64,000 bases of DNA. It comes from Breviolum minutum Mf 1.05b.01 (Eukaryota > Sar > Dinophyceae > Suessiales > Symbiodiniaceae). The position numbers and the translations under genes were made by a program. The notes beneath the pieces are model-generated. The model saw nothing but the letters and a program-made list of their open reading frames with translations. It did no database searches and was not told the DNA's origin. The stretch's first letter is position 1. Every line of letters starts with the position of its first letter. This document shows positions 41,811-52,109 of this stretch, one piece after another. The stretch spans positions 235,697 to 299,696 of the forward strand of contig DF239142.1 in assembly GCA_000507305.1 (NCBI GenBank), in the 5' to 3' direction.

Positions 41811-41836
41811 AATCATGATCATGATCATAATCATGA
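41400..41836. repeat. GAT/GAC/GA microsatellite with ambiguous bases
   Basis: (GAT)n, (GACGAT)n and (GA)n runs. Many N in alternation (41461-41523) and NNNNN at 41557-41561 show unresolved sequence. Next to it on minus, VLRDLFSFEEAIYQ precedes GTTTGC (41362-41405), so the run may abut an exon. Confidence 0.9.
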
Positions 41837-42212
41837 TGATGATACTTCCCGCCTGTTGCCACGATTTATGCAGGCCACAATTCTAATGTCATCTAATCCT
41901 ACAACCCCAAAAGTCTTCCAGTCCCATCCTGGCTTTCCGGTGGATTTTTCGCTGCCAGACCCCCTACCTGCAGGTAGTTAAGGTCTCCAGGTAGTTACCC
42001 TCACTATATCATGAAATTTCCCACAAGATTGGGCCCCCAGCAGTTGTAAATCGGGGTTTCTTGCAAAAAAACCCTGTAAATGCCCTTATAAATGAGTCTT
42101 CACTGGGGTGAATAACCCTACTTCTATAAGGGGGGTTACTTCACTGGCAGAACCTGCTTCTCACCAACCCTTCACCCGCATGATCGACAGGCGACCTTAA
42201 ACTCCGGCAAAT

Positions 42213-42340
42213 TCACTGATTCCTGGTGGTTTTTCCCAGCCGCCGTTTTGGCGGGATCGAATGGGACTGGACTATGCAACCATCCTGGAAGGAGATGCAA
42301 TAATTTGTCCCACATTTATAGCTGGATTTGACTTCCGCCA
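42213..42340 (-). CDS. Exon, Cys-rich
   Basis: After acceptor GTCAAATCCAG: YKCGTNYCISFQDGCIVQSH then SIPPKRRLGKTTRNQ, to TGA. A repeat with TTGGCTGGAACCC lies upstream (compare 54480). Confidence 0.4.
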
Positions 42341-42484
42341 CCGAGTTTTTTTTTGGCTGGAACCCAATGTAATTTGTAGTTGGTGGGTTTTCACCAACCC
42401 ATCTGAAAAATATGCGCAAGTCAAATTGGGTTCATCTTCCCCAAGGTTTGGGGTGAATATAAAAAATATTTGAAAACCCACCAC

Positions 42485-42563
42485 CCAGATTTCCAATGAC
42501 AAACGCCTTGCCAGTTTTCTCTTTTCAGTACTGCAATTCCATGTCCTAAGGGAAGATCGGTCC
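42485..42563 (-). CDS. Exon, 25 codons, donor on an A element
   Basis: Acceptor ACACTGTTCAG opens TDLPLGHGIAVLKRENWQGV then CHWKS, ending at the A-family border CTGG|GTGG (42376-42488). Confidence 0.5.
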
Positions 42564-42654
42564 CTGAACAGTGTTTCGTGACTCATCTGGTTGTTTCAAT
42601 TTAGGCCTTTCAGCAAAACAATAGGGAAGATTCATCAGGACATGCCCGACAATA

Positions 42655-42708
42655 CTAGTTGAGCCACAATTGTTTCTTTAGAAAAATCTGGTCATCAAGA
42701 ATGGTTTC
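42655..42708 (-). CDS. Short exon candidate
   Basis: ETILDDQIFLKKQLWLN is open up to GTATTG. Acceptor unclear. Confidence 0.3.
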   Translation of the reverse strand, partial: ETILDDQIFLKKQLWLN

Positions 42709-43173
42709 ACATATATATATATAGTTCATCTTCTCAAAAGGCGGAACAAATAGGTGAACATTCTTCTAAACAGTTGAAAACCATACCTTTTTCGACCCCA
42801 AACCTATGAAACACATGAAGGTTTTAAGCCCTACGGATATATGGGTTATAAACTTATAAACCCCAAAAAATAAGGGTTCTGGGTTCCAGTGTTGTATAAA
42901 TCTAGTATATGAGGCATGGTGAAAATTGTTTGGGTAAAAAACGACAAAAACACCCAAAGACATAATGAAAAATGGTCATGGGCTCATAGTTAGTAGGGAA
43001 ATTGGTCATCCTGGCTACTCATTTGCTTATCACGAACGCACAACCCCATTTTCTGGCATATAGAAAATAAATAATAAATATATGTGTATGTAAAAAAATC
43101 AAAGCATTTTAACACTTACCTGAGGAGATGATTTAATTTTATTGATAAAAATGGTTGAAACCACGGACTACGT

Positions 43174-43464
43174 TTAGTAGGATTGGATTGGATTGGATCG
43201 AGTGTGTTGGAGTACAATGGAATCCCCACCGCAAGAACTCCACACGCTATCGATGTAAAGTGACTGGTGCATGATATTGTCAGAAAGTTTGACGTGTCCA
43301 TCTGCTTCCCTTAAACTTAACATACTCTTAAGAAAACTTCCAGAATCATTGAAAAAATAAAAACAGTGTGATTGTTTTACAGAAACCACGTCAAACACAA
43401 GCAGCCTTTGTTGAAAATCTTTGGGTTTCGGAGGTGAAGTCGAAATCTGGGGGGAAAATATCAA
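43174..43464 (-). CDS. ORF, about 90 codons
   Basis: The frame reads KDFQQRLLVFDVVSVKQSHC, then FYFFNDSGSFLKSMLSLREA and DGHVKLSDNIMHQSLYIDSV. The plus strand overlaps with an equally open ORF (43368-43658, VENLWVSEVKSKSGGK). Only context favours minus. Confidence 0.4.
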   Translation of the reverse strand: MIFSPQISTSPPKPKDFQQRLLVFDVVSVKQSHCFYFFNDSGSFLKSMLSLREADGHVKLSDNIMHQSLYIDSVWSSCGGDSIVLQHTRSNPIQSY

Positions 43465-43751
43465 CCACCAGGTTGGAGGAACATGAGGTCCGATCTCTCA
43501 AGAAGATCTTTGTGGCGAAAACCAAGCCATGGTCCAACGGGTTTTACACAACGTGTGTTTCCAAACTCCATCTTACAAAAACCCATCAAAAACCACAGGT
43601 TTGTGATAGCAGGTTTGTTTTGAACCAAAATGGCCTTTGCAAAGCCTGTGAGTCTTAGTAGTTGACGTCCTGTGTGGGTTCCACATGCCCAGAAAGAAAT
43701 GCGGGAAACCACCGGGAGCTCAATGGCAAACAGCCACACTCCAGGATGCAA
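43465..43751 (-). CDS. ORF, about 95 codons, strand ambiguous
   Basis: Minus reads HPGVWLFAIELPVVSRISFW, then LLRLTGFAKAILVQNKPAIT and VGPWLGFRHKDLLERSDLMF. Plus reads LEEHEVRSLKKIFVAKTKPW. Confidence 0.35.
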
Positions 43752-44224
43752 AGCACCACCTGGATACTGATTCCCGATGGCTTAAAGATCCCTCCTAAAA
43801 GCCTGTGATTTTCATCATCTTTACCACGGCTTCTAAGGTTTTGATAGGTGGGGTTAACACATTATCCCCCTAAAGCAAGGCCGTATATAGCAACGACCAA
43901 TTTTTTTATATGTCCTTCATCTTATACCCGGTATATACTGCCCAAATCATGGATATGTGCTACAAGGTTCCACCTGTTCCCGAGTGTCCTTCATTTTGGA
44001 CAACTCGATGGACAACACGTAGCACTCCTCCTGGCAAAGAGAGTCTGTTTGATGGCTTTTGGCTTTTCCTAGTGGGTGCCATTTTTTTTGATGATCGATC
44101 ACTTTCCTGAGATTTTTTCCTTGAAAGGCTATGGACCAAAAGGCACAAAAAAACATGTTTCATTATTCCAAATCAACAAAAAACAACTCCAAATGTAGAA
44201 TCCAGCAGGGTATTGCAGGCTTAC

Positions 44225-44302
44225 CATCTTCGATCTTGTAGACATTGATCAAAATTGTAGAGATATCGAGGCCAACCCCAACCGAGGTAATCCACAGAAC
44301 AA
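44225..44302 (-). CDS. Membrane exon with consensus donor
   Basis: VLWITSVGVGLDISTILINV then YKIED ends at G|GTAAGC. One hydrophobic helix. Confidence 0.5.
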
Positions 44303-44767
44303 CTCCAAGTGAGCAATGTTCAAAGCCCATATGACATTCCATGACATACTGGTTGGTTAATAGGGATCCTTATAATATCGTTATAATGGCTTATTAGGCA
44401 ACTCCCACGAAAACGAACGAATGACAATGGGAAAACAACCATGAATGAAGATGTATCCATATGTATTTCCTATTTAAAATAGTGATTTTCGAGCAATCGT
44501 CTTGTTAGTTTTCTGCGGGTAAAATCCTTCACTTCGGATTCTTTCACCACAGTTTTGTTGGACCTGAAAAAAACCCACCAAACACCAAACCCACAGCCAA
44601 AATGAGAACCAAGGAAAACCCCCCTGCATTTTGTAAGGGTTATTTTACCCCATTAAAAAAATAGGCCTTTAAAACGCCCATCGTCATTTTTGCGAAGGTT
44701 TTTTTTTTGGGGGGGGATCGTTGGCACCCTTTGGCGTTGGGATCGTTGGACCTTTCCCAACCCCCAC

Positions 44768-44905
44768 CTGCAAACGACTGGTATTGGCCACATTGACAGC
44801 GATAGCATCCAGGTGTTCCAAGACCTCATGACATCCAGGCGGATCACCAGAAGGTGATCCGCACCGAAAAAAAAAACGTCCAAAAACGGAACCGGAGACA
44901 TTTGA
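44768..44905 (-). CDS. Exon, about 45 codons
   Basis: RFFFRCGSPSGDPPGCHEVL then EHLDAIAVNVANTSRLQ ends at GTGGGG. The 5-prime limit is unclear next to a Y element (44922-45006). Confidence 0.45.
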
Positions 44906-45009
44906 ACCATGAAATACTCTCCCTGAAACTAACATAGCACCTGAAAAGGGATGGTTTGGAGACTACTTTCTATTTTCAGGCGCTATGTTTGTTTCAGGGA
45001 GGGTAGCTC

Positions 45010-46150
45010 CTGAAAAATTGGTGTTTGGATAATGGTATGCTTTTTGGGGGTCCAGTCATACCGAACCTCAGTTTCGGTGTTGGGTGTCTAGGGATGGTTC
45101 GTTTAATAGGGTATTCATGAATGAAGTTATCATAATAGTTGGTTAATTATTCCACTTATTCCAGTTATGTTCAATAGGGATCTTTATTTATGGTTTGTGA
45201 TAATCCCCACATAACTGTGTAGTATTTCATCCCTGACATATACCCTAAACAACCAGGGGCCCTTTTTTCATTGCTCAGGTAATTGTTGATACACATCCAC
45301 CCGGCAGGAATTCAACATAGCTTGGTTGGCTAACAGTGATAATTATAGTGTCCGTAAATCTTCATATCCCATAGGATCAATGTAACAAGTTTTCACCAAG
45401 TCGACTATTTGTTGAAAGTAGGGAATTTCAATCATTTTAAGAGTGGGGATTATCATTTTGCAAAACAAAGAGTCTTTGACTTCCAGTGATCACTAGGTAC
45501 GGTTGATACTTCAGAAATCCCATGAACTGTTACGTGGCTGGGGGAGCATGTTTCAAGGTATCCGAGGATTATGGGTGTTTTGGGAAGCCTAGGTGCAGTT
45601 TCAAGTCTAGTTGATGCTCAGCCTTCAATTTTGTTGCACATTTGCTCGTCGTGTAGGAAGGAAATTGATCATCCGTTGCTCATGACTGCTCATCACGATA
45701 CGCATGAACCACCAAGCAACATCAACATCCCTGATTGGTTTATAGGGATCCTTCTTATACTGGTTTATTAGTAATCCCTATATAAGTGGGTAGTATTTCA
45801 TCCCCTATATCAAACAACCAACCAGGGTGAAATGACCACCAAGCAACATCAACCCGGAAAAGTCTTACTACTGTTGATATACCCTAAGAATCCGGTCGAC
45901 CCCTCCTGATAGGATTGATGGTCCTACTCCCATCCCAAAAAAGTCATGGGAATATAGACCTAATCATCCCTTTCTTAGGACATATCCTCCCTGAAACTAA
46001 CATAGCCCATGGTTGATGTTCCATGGGCTATGTTAATTTACAGGAATGTATCTGGATCCTATCCGGAATACTTGGAGGATCACCCCCCCTTTCCAAGGCC
46101 ACTTTTTCGAAGAAATGGGCATTCTAGGCCTTTAAGGCTTGTATTGGAAA
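45010..46150. repeat. Repeat stretch without a confident gene
   Basis: Holds an I-family block (45160-45275, GGGCCCTTTTTTCATTGCTCA), U and BB repeats (45600-45720, TTGCTCGTC..TGCTCATCACGA), a second I copy and a small Y element (45985-46055). Confidence 0.6.
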
Positions 46151-46225
46151 ATCACCCCATTTTTTGCTGATTCTAGCTACATTTTTTGACCATATTGACA
46201 ACAAAAATAATTGTCTGAAAAACCA

Positions 46226-46425
46226 ACTTGGTCGGTCACTGGTCGGTCGGTTGGTCGGTCGGTCTTTTGAATTTCGTTCCCAAAAAGTTGGTCGGTCGGT
46301 CGGTCTTTTTAACCATCCGCGCGTGTTGCGGGATCCCTATGATGTCTACTGGCTGGGCGCGGGGGGTGGTCGTGGGTGGTCTCGGGGTCGGTCGTCGGTC
46401 TTTTTGATTGTTTGGTCGGGTCGGG
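46226..46425. repeat. GGTC-type tetranucleotide repeats
   Basis: Clusters of GGTCGGTCGGTT and GGTCGGTCTTTT flank a GC-rich piece. Read on plus it gives DPYDVYWLGAGGGRGWSRGR, on minus Pro/Thr-rich peptide. It marks the edge of the region poor in fold-back elements. Confidence 0.6.
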
Positions 46426-46449
46426 CCTCCTTTTCTTTGTTTTGATATT

Positions 46450-46985
46450 GTTTCCTTTAGAGATTTTCCTAACACTTTGTATCTAGAAATTAAATATAAG
46501 AAAAAACCCTAAACCTTAAACCTATATGGCTTGTGGCTCGGTATAGAAGAATGTATCGCGAAATCGAGCTTGCCAACGGTTAAAGCAAGAGTAAGCCTAC
46601 CTGATCTTTTCTACTTTCTTACTTTCTTTCGATAAATAGGTAGAGCCCAGCCGGAGAATTGGGTCTACTCGGCTGGGCAGTTTCGGGTCCCATCTCTTGT
46701 ACGGCTACATATATCTACATCTACAGTATCTATGTATACCCTTTCATTCCAGAAAATCAGAGACATGATTCGGATCTGGCCTGCTCAAAACCCACAGGGG
46801 AGCTGGGCCTCAGTCACTCGAAATCTCAAAACAGGCTGGTGTCAATCAAGGCTTCCCTAATCTCTCATTAATCTCTCATGAAACAAGCTCCGTCAGATGT
46901 CATGCCACACACATCACTTTTTCCCACTCTCAGAAGCTAAATCCTAGGTCCTTCTGCATCCAGTGCTCACACAACCTCTAAACTG
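46450..46985. other. Unique stretch, no gene seen
   Basis: AT-rich to mixed sequence with CCCTAAACC once and AGCCCAGCCGG/CCGGCTGGGC-like inverted bits at 46648-46680. No fold-back family and no convincing frame. Confidence 0.4.
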
Positions 46986-47027
46986 TCAGCACTCGACTTC
47001 CTCCAGCTCATAGATGCCAGGGCTCAC

Positions 47028-47275
47028 CTCCGCCAGAGGCGCAAGCAGGTGCAGGCAACGTCTTCCATGTTCTCCTTGCCCTTCCCTGCAACGCTTGCAG
47101 CAGTAGCCACCAAACTCCTCCATCTCGTGGTGAGGCAGCAGGGGGCACAGGGGACTGGCACAGCGGGGAGGAGAAATCCGCGGCAGGGGAGGCCCATTGA
47201 CCAGACCTATGACACGAGCCGCTCCTTGCGCCTCTTGCCCGGGCCTCCTCGATTCAGGCAGGGCTTCCAACCGCC
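47028..47275 (-). CDS. Exon with Cys-rich GGYCCKRC motif, 82 codons
   Basis: Acceptor CACTCCCAG and donor GCGGAG|GTGAGC bound 248 nt in phase: RLEALPESRRPGQEAQGAAR, a Pro-rich middle, then HHEMEEFGGYCCKRCREGQG and EHGRRCLHLLAPLAE. The GGYCCKxC..(9)..HGxxC spacing looks like a small metal-binding module. I recall similar motifs in dinoflagellate gene models but cannot verify. Confidence 0.5.
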
Positions 47276-47577
47276 CTGGGAGTGTGCAGCAAGGTGGCGG
47301 CCATAGGAAGCACAGAACATGGCGCAGGGAAGAGAGAGTAGAGACACAGTAGCAAGACCTTCGGAGCCGAAAACAACTGGCAGCGTCCAAGAGTTCCAAG
47401 AGTGAAGATATGTCTCAACTCCACGTGTCACAACAGCACTCAAGACATCTCATGACAACAACCATCCGAGCTCCAGACCCTTTTCCTTCGGACATGTAGC
47501 AGAGCTGCTCCTGAAAGCCAGAGACCACTTGCACTTCACTTGCACGTGCTTGCATGCAAAAGTTTTGACTCAAAGCA

Positions 47578-47823
47578 CAAGCACACGCACACGCACACAC
47601 ACAAACACACACACACACACAACACACACACACACACACACACAACACACAACACACACACACACACAACACACAACACACAACACACACAACACACAAC
47701 ACACAACACACACACACAACACACAACACACACACACACACATTNACACAACACACACACAACACACACACAACACACACACACAACACACACACACAAC
47801 ACACACACACACACACACACACA
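47578..47823. repeat. CA-dinucleotide microsatellite
   Basis: (CA)n with interspersed CAACACA, about 245 bp, and an N at 47745. Confidence 0.95.
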
Positions 47824-47954
47824 CCCCGCGCATCCTCGTTTTCTGCAAAAAATCCCGTCTGCCCTCTGGGGAGCCAATCACAGCAGCTGGTCCAGGTGCG
47901 AGGGGGTGAGGGCGGCCAGGGACTACCAGGTGCCCTTTAGCAGCACGCACCAGT

Positions 47955-48760
47955 CTGACACAATACACTCTGAGGCTTGAGACAATGCACTCTGAGGCTG
48001 GAGTTTCCAAACAAGCATGCCCAGAAGCCAAAACAAACACAACGTGCTGCTCTACTCTACATTTCACTAGAGAAAAACTTTCAGACTTCTTTACATCCGC
48101 ACATCTGACACAATGCACTCTGAAGCTTGAGACAATGCACTCTGAGGCTGGAGCTTTCCAAACAAGCATGCCAGAAGCCAAAACAAACACACGTACTGCT
48201 CTACTCTACATTTCACTAGAGAAAAACTTTAAGACTTCTTAACATCTGCACATCTGACACAATGCACTCTGAGGCTTGAGACCATGCACTCTGAGGCTGG
48301 AGCTCTCCAAACAAGCATGCCAGAAGCCNTACAAGCATGCCAGAAGCCAAAACAAACAAAACGTGCTGCTCTACTGTGCATTCAACTTGAGAAAAACTTT
48401 AAGACTTCTGAACATCTGTCACATCTGACACAATACACTCTGAGGCTTGAGACAATGCACTCTGACGCTGGAGCTTTCCAAACAAGCATGCCCAGAAGCC
48501 AAAACAAACACAACGTGCTGCTCTACTCTACATTTCACTAGAGAAAAACTTTAAGACTTCTTAACATCTGCATCTGACACAAGGCTTGAGACAATGCACT
48601 CTGAGGTTGGAGCTCTCCAAACAAGCATGCCAGAAGCCAAAACAAACACAACGTGCTGCTCTACTGTGCATTCAACTTGAGAAAAACTTTAAGACTTCTT
48701 AACATCTGCACATCTGACACAAGGCTTGAGACAATGCACTCTGACGCTGTGGGAAAGCTG
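47955..48760. repeat. Tandem array, about 150-bp unit, five to six copies
   Basis: Each unit carries TCTGACACAATGCACTCTG, CCAAACAAGCATGCC, AACGTGCTGCTCTACT and AGAAAAACTTTAAGACTTC. Copy starts are near 47955, 48105, 48253, 48425, 48575 and 48713. One unit holds an N at 48329 with ACAAGCATGCCAGAAGCC on both sides. Confidence 0.9.
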
Positions 48761-49159
48761 ATCATAGGGAGCTTTTCGACCCCAGGGGACAATAAAATCT
48801 CTTTCTTTGAATTGAACTGCGTGATCATCTGGTTAAAAGGAGACTTTTGATCTGCTTTCGACTGTCTCATGAGAAGCTGTTGAAAAAAGGTTTGATTTGA
48901 CTGGCAACAACTCAAAAGAAAGCATTTCTATCTGTTTCAATTCTGAGACAGCATTTCAGCAATTTTTTGATTGACTTCCTAATCTCTGATCTGAAACACA
49001 GAGGACATGTATGCATCACATGGTGAGGGGTTCGGACGCGTGGGGAGAGGAGCGGGTGGGGGCGGCGGAGCGGAATTGCGCACATCCTCAAGCTTCGCGA
49101 ACGCGCATAGCATGAGCTAAAAACCTGGAAGGAATGATGTCCTTGTCCATTTTTTCTTT

Positions 49160-49430
49160 TTTTCTCCTTTCATCCTTTTCTTTCCCCAACTCATATCATC
49201 TTCCTGCAGCACGCAGGGCACTAAAACACGGCGTCGGATTTTTTTTTGGTTTTCCTTTCATCCTTTTCTTTTCCCACCTCTCTCCATCTCGCAGCACATC
49301 TCCTGCAGCCCGCAGGGCAAACGGCAAACACGCTAAAACACGCAGCGTCGCTTTTTCTCTTTTTTCCTTCATCCTTTTCTTTTCCCACCTCTCTCCATCT
49401 CGCAGCACATCTCCTGCAGCACGCAAAGAA
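49160..49430. repeat. Three short tandem units, TCC/CAGCACATC-rich
   Basis: CATCCTTTTCTTTTCCCACC and CATCTCGCAGCACATCTCCT repeat three times with about 110-bp spacing, the first copy diverged. The plus-strand open frame across it is low-complexity (SFSFP, HLSPSRSTSPAARR) and not called as a gene. Confidence 0.75.
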
Positions 49431-49544
49431 ACGTCGCGAATACGAGCGTTAAAATCTTTTAGAGATGATGCTCGTTTACTTTCACGCTCTATCACCCAGA
49501 GTCTATGGTCAGATTTGGCTCGTTCCTGTCTGTGCTCGCTTCCT

Positions 49545-49706
49545 ACAATTACAATTACAATTACAAATACTACTAGTACTAGTACTAGTACTAGTACTAG
49601 TACTAGTACTACTACTACTCCTACTACTCCTCCTACTACTACTACTGCTACCGCTACTGCTGCTGCTGCTGCTACTACTACCACTACTACTACTACTACT
49701 ACTACT
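49545..49706. repeat. Compound ACT/AGTACT/ACAATT microsatellite
   Basis: (ACAATT)n, then (AGTACT)n, then (ACT)n with GCT and CCT variants. Long ORFs on both strands here are microsatellite translations. Confidence 0.9.
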
Positions 49707-49749
49707 CTTTCTACCATTGCAGGCGCTGCAAAAGGCACCCAAGATCCAC

Positions 49750-50200
49750 TTTGAGATCACAGATCACTCTCATTGGAATGGAATCCCATTGACATCCTTT
49801 TCAATAAGCTGCGGCTCCCTGCACCAACAATGTCACACAAATTGATGCTGCGGCCTGCAAAGCAGACGCACCATTTGGCTTTCTCACGCATGTTGCTTTC
49901 GGGCTCGGTATCTCCATTTCCGGACCTATACACATCAACATAATCGCTATTATAATCAGGGGGTTACAAATCGGAACGCACTCGGATTACGCATGTCCAT
50001 GGGGATAGGACCTCTTCGCATCAAACAGAATATCATGCCGGGTTGGATATACTCGGATTGCTGTCCATCCACTCTACCCTTTCTGGATCGGAATCGCTCA
50101 TCGTATCGGGGGCCTATAATCACACGGCAAACGCTCAACGCAACCGCTTTAAGGGGAACAAATACGCAACGCACTCGGGTTTCTCATATCCATGAGACCT
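49750..50200. other. Unique sequence, no confident gene
   Basis: A minus frame (VIIGPRYDERFRSRKGRVDG, 49956-50174) is open, but two diverged copies of a CACTCGG..CATATCCATG/CATGTCCATG segment suggest an old repeat. Confidence 0.35.
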
Positions 50201-50265
50201 GCGCAAAAAAAAAATATATATATATATACCTATGACAGGTCATTCTACTCTCTATAGCAACTTAC

Positions 50266-50656
50266 ATGGGCAGGGAGGTGGGACCACCATCTCCGGCTTC
50301 CAATTCTTGACAAGTAAACTCCTCGCCTCCTTCCTATCATCTGCTAGCCCACTTTCCACCATCAAGATCTCTTGATCTGCTGTTCTCGTTTTCTCTATTT
50401 TGATAGATTCCATCTCTTCTGCTAGAGCAGACTTGAAGAGGGCCGGCTCCAAAATGGTTAAGAGTGCTAGGTTCTTGACCCGGTTCAATGACCCGATCTT
50501 CACATCCTCACCTCTATCCATTCTATCAGCCACATCCTGACCATCAAAAGCGTGCTGGGGTCGCAAAGGGCGCGAAGGGGTGGGGACAACGCGTGCAATG
50601 CGGTGCTGGGCTGCGAAGCGGATCGCGTCGCTTTCGGTTTTAAAGTACGGGCGCTC
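50266..50656 (-). CDS. Large exon, second half of an AP2-like domain, 130 codons
   Basis: Acceptor ATGTTTCTTACAG and consensus donor CAT|GTAAGT bound 391 nt in phase. It opens ERPYFKTESDAIRFAAQHRI, then ARVVPTPSRPLRPQHAFDGQ, LNRVKNLALLTILEPALFKS and ADQEILMVESGLADDRKEAR. YFKTESDAIRFAAQHR resembles the last strand and helix of AP2/ERF-type DNA-binding domains. The rest is an acidic/basic helical region. Likely a nuclear DNA-binding protein, by inference. Confidence 0.6.
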
Positions 50657-50689
50657 CTGTAAGAAACATGCACGGCGTGCACACTATAT

Positions 50690-50766
50690 ATTTATAATAT
50701 ATATATATATGTATATACATATATATATATATGTATATACATATATATATATATATACATATATTC
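50690..50766. repeat. TATATA/GTATATAC microsatellite in an intron
   Basis: AT and GTATATACATAT units lie between two exons of the AP2-like gene. Confidence 0.85.
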
Positions 50767-50789
50767 ATAGACTCATGAACTGTTCTCAA

Positions 50790-50850
50790 CCTTGAGGGTC
50801 GCAGCTTTGACTCGCCACTGTTTCTTTGAGCTGTCGTAGTGGACAGCCAT
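50790..50850 (-). CDS. Exon, first strands of the AP2-like domain
   Basis: The frame reads VHYDSSKKQWRVKAATLK before CTCAAG|GTTGAG, phase 0, matching the phase-0 start of the next exon. G.HYDSSKKQWR is the pattern of the first AP2 strands. The acceptor is not clear. Confidence 0.45.
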
Positions 50851-50909
50851 CAAATCGGCAGCACAGCAAAAGAAAGGAAACAACAAGTCCAAAACAGCGC
50901 CTCTTTGTA

Positions 50910-51068
50910 CTCAGCGAGGTCGGCCTTTTTTTTGGCGTAGGCCGCCCGTTTCCTCTGGCGGTCTCGCTCCAGGTCCAACTCCCGCTTCCTTTTGTCCTTC
51001 GAAACAGAAGGATGCTTCACATGAGTTGGGACTGACTGAACCTGAGAGATACCAGCAAAAGCCAATCT
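50910..51068 (-). CDS. Exon, very basic Lys/Arg-rich
   Basis: After acceptor TGATTTGTGCAG: RLAFAGISQVQSVPTHVKHP, then SVSKDKRKRELDLERDRQRK and RAAYAKKKADLAEYKEAL. The highly basic helix suits a nuclear or nucleic-acid-binding protein. Confidence 0.5.
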
Positions 51069-51099
51069 CTGCACAAATCAAAGGAACAGCGCATCCGAC

Positions 51100-51191
51100 A
51101 TGCAACTGGCCTCGGGGCGCGTGCTCTCCCTCAGTGCGGCCCTGCGCGCTTTCCTCGCTTTTGCGTGCTTTTTTTGGCTGCGCGCCTTCGC
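51100..51191 (-). CDS. Exon, basic low-complexity N-terminal region
   Basis: After acceptor CCTCCTTGTCAG: EGAQPKKARKSEESAQGRTE then GEHAPRGQ, ending near GTTGCATG, about 38 nt before the next exon. Confidence 0.4.
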
Positions 51192-51199
51192 CTGACAAG

Positions 51200-51510
51200 G
51201 AGGAATGAGATCACGTCACAGTGAGGGAGATATAATTTTTTGGTTTAACCGATGGCCAGAATGCATGTCACTGGATGCTTGAAAGCTTTCGCGGAAAACG
51301 CAAAAGAAAAAGAAATGGAAAGAGTTCACAAGAAAGAACAGAATTCCCGAAGGTTTCTCCATCAAAATGACCAGACTGATTGAAGGACAATGGCTGGTTG
51401 CTTGAAGGCTTTTGCGGGAAACAAAGAAATGAGGGAAAACTAGTCAGTTACGGCTCGCTCGCTCGCTACTCGGTGGGGTTACCATGAAAACTATACACAT
51501 AAAGCTCCAA
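51200..51510. other. Unique stretch, no gene seen
   Basis: Contains a diverged direct repeat (TGGATGCTTGAAAGCTTTCGCGG at 51270 and TGGTTGCTTGAAGGCTTTTGCGG at 51395) and CTCGCTCGCTCGCT. Confidence 0.4.
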
Positions 51511-51667
51511 TCTGGAGACTCCACAGGACATCATCCCAGTTAGTAAGGAGTTAGTAACCACCACTTATAAGCCATGAAAAGGCCATTTGTAAAGGGAACA
51601 ACCTTTAGTTAGGGGACTTACTAACCATTGTTATTAACCACTTACTAAATGGGATGATCCTCCAAGT

Positions 51668-51824
51668 AGTTCAGAAATCCCAAAAAAAAACAGCACCGGA
51701 TGTGAAGGTTGGAACGGTGGGGGCCGTAGGGTTCCTGGGACTAGGAATGGTGGTTTCAGGGTGGTGATTTTTTGCCTATGGGTTCCTTTAAGGACAAATG
51801 TCACCGAAAAAAACACATCCAATA
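51668..51824 (-). CDS. Exon after an A-element intron, membrane then Pro-rich
   Basis: Continues in frame as LDVFFSVTFVLKGTHRQKIT, then TLKPPFLVPGTLRPPPFQPS and HPVLFFFGISE, ending at a D-family border. Confidence 0.55.
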
Positions 51825-51927
51825 CTAGTTGGTGGTTGAACCAACCCATCTCAAAAAAATATGAGCCAAAATCGGAATCTTCCCCAAAGTTAGGGGCGGA
51901 CATAAAATATATTTGAGTTGCCACCAC
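51825..51927 (-). mobile_element. A-family element acting as a 103-nt intron
   Basis: The minus strand reads CTGG|GTGGTGG at the start and CCAACTAG at the end. Splicing fuses VSILHILL to VLDVFFSVTFVL, creating one continuous hydrophobic helix in frame. Confidence 0.6.
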
Positions 51928-51989
51928 CCAGCAATATATGCAATATACTGACCCCAACAGTTTTGTCTGGGCAAATAAACCAATCATTC
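51928..51989 (-). CDS. Exon, acceptor at an E-family border
   Basis: After CCCACCTTGCAG, an E-family end, the frame reads NDWFICPDKTVGVSILHILL. Confidence 0.5.
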
Positions 51990-52109
51990 CTGCAAGGTGG
52001 GCCCAAAAAAAGCCAGTTATAAATGAAGTTTTAATCCCCATAAATGAAGCGGAAAACAAATGGGTTTTTCTTGGGTTCATATCCCCTATAAGTGGAGATA
52101 TATCCGGGC

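Noticed and set aside
41326..41886. ORFs of 84-178 residues over the GAT/GAC run
   Set aside because: Stop-free microsatellite frames (poly-His, Ile-Val, Met-Thr) with unresolved bases; no splice context.
46500..46525. CCCTAAACC/CCTTAAACC telomere-like motif
   Set aside because: Dinoflagellate-type telomere repeat (CCCTAAA) occurs only once here; not an array.
47415..48190. Long ORFs over the CA repeat (Cys-Val and Thr-His runs)
   Set aside because: Dinucleotide repeat translations on both strands and several frames.
49134..49845. 206-, 180- and 126-residue ORFs at 49.1-49.8 kb
   Set aside because: They cross three tandem units and a compound ACT microsatellite; low complexity on both strands, no splice evidence.
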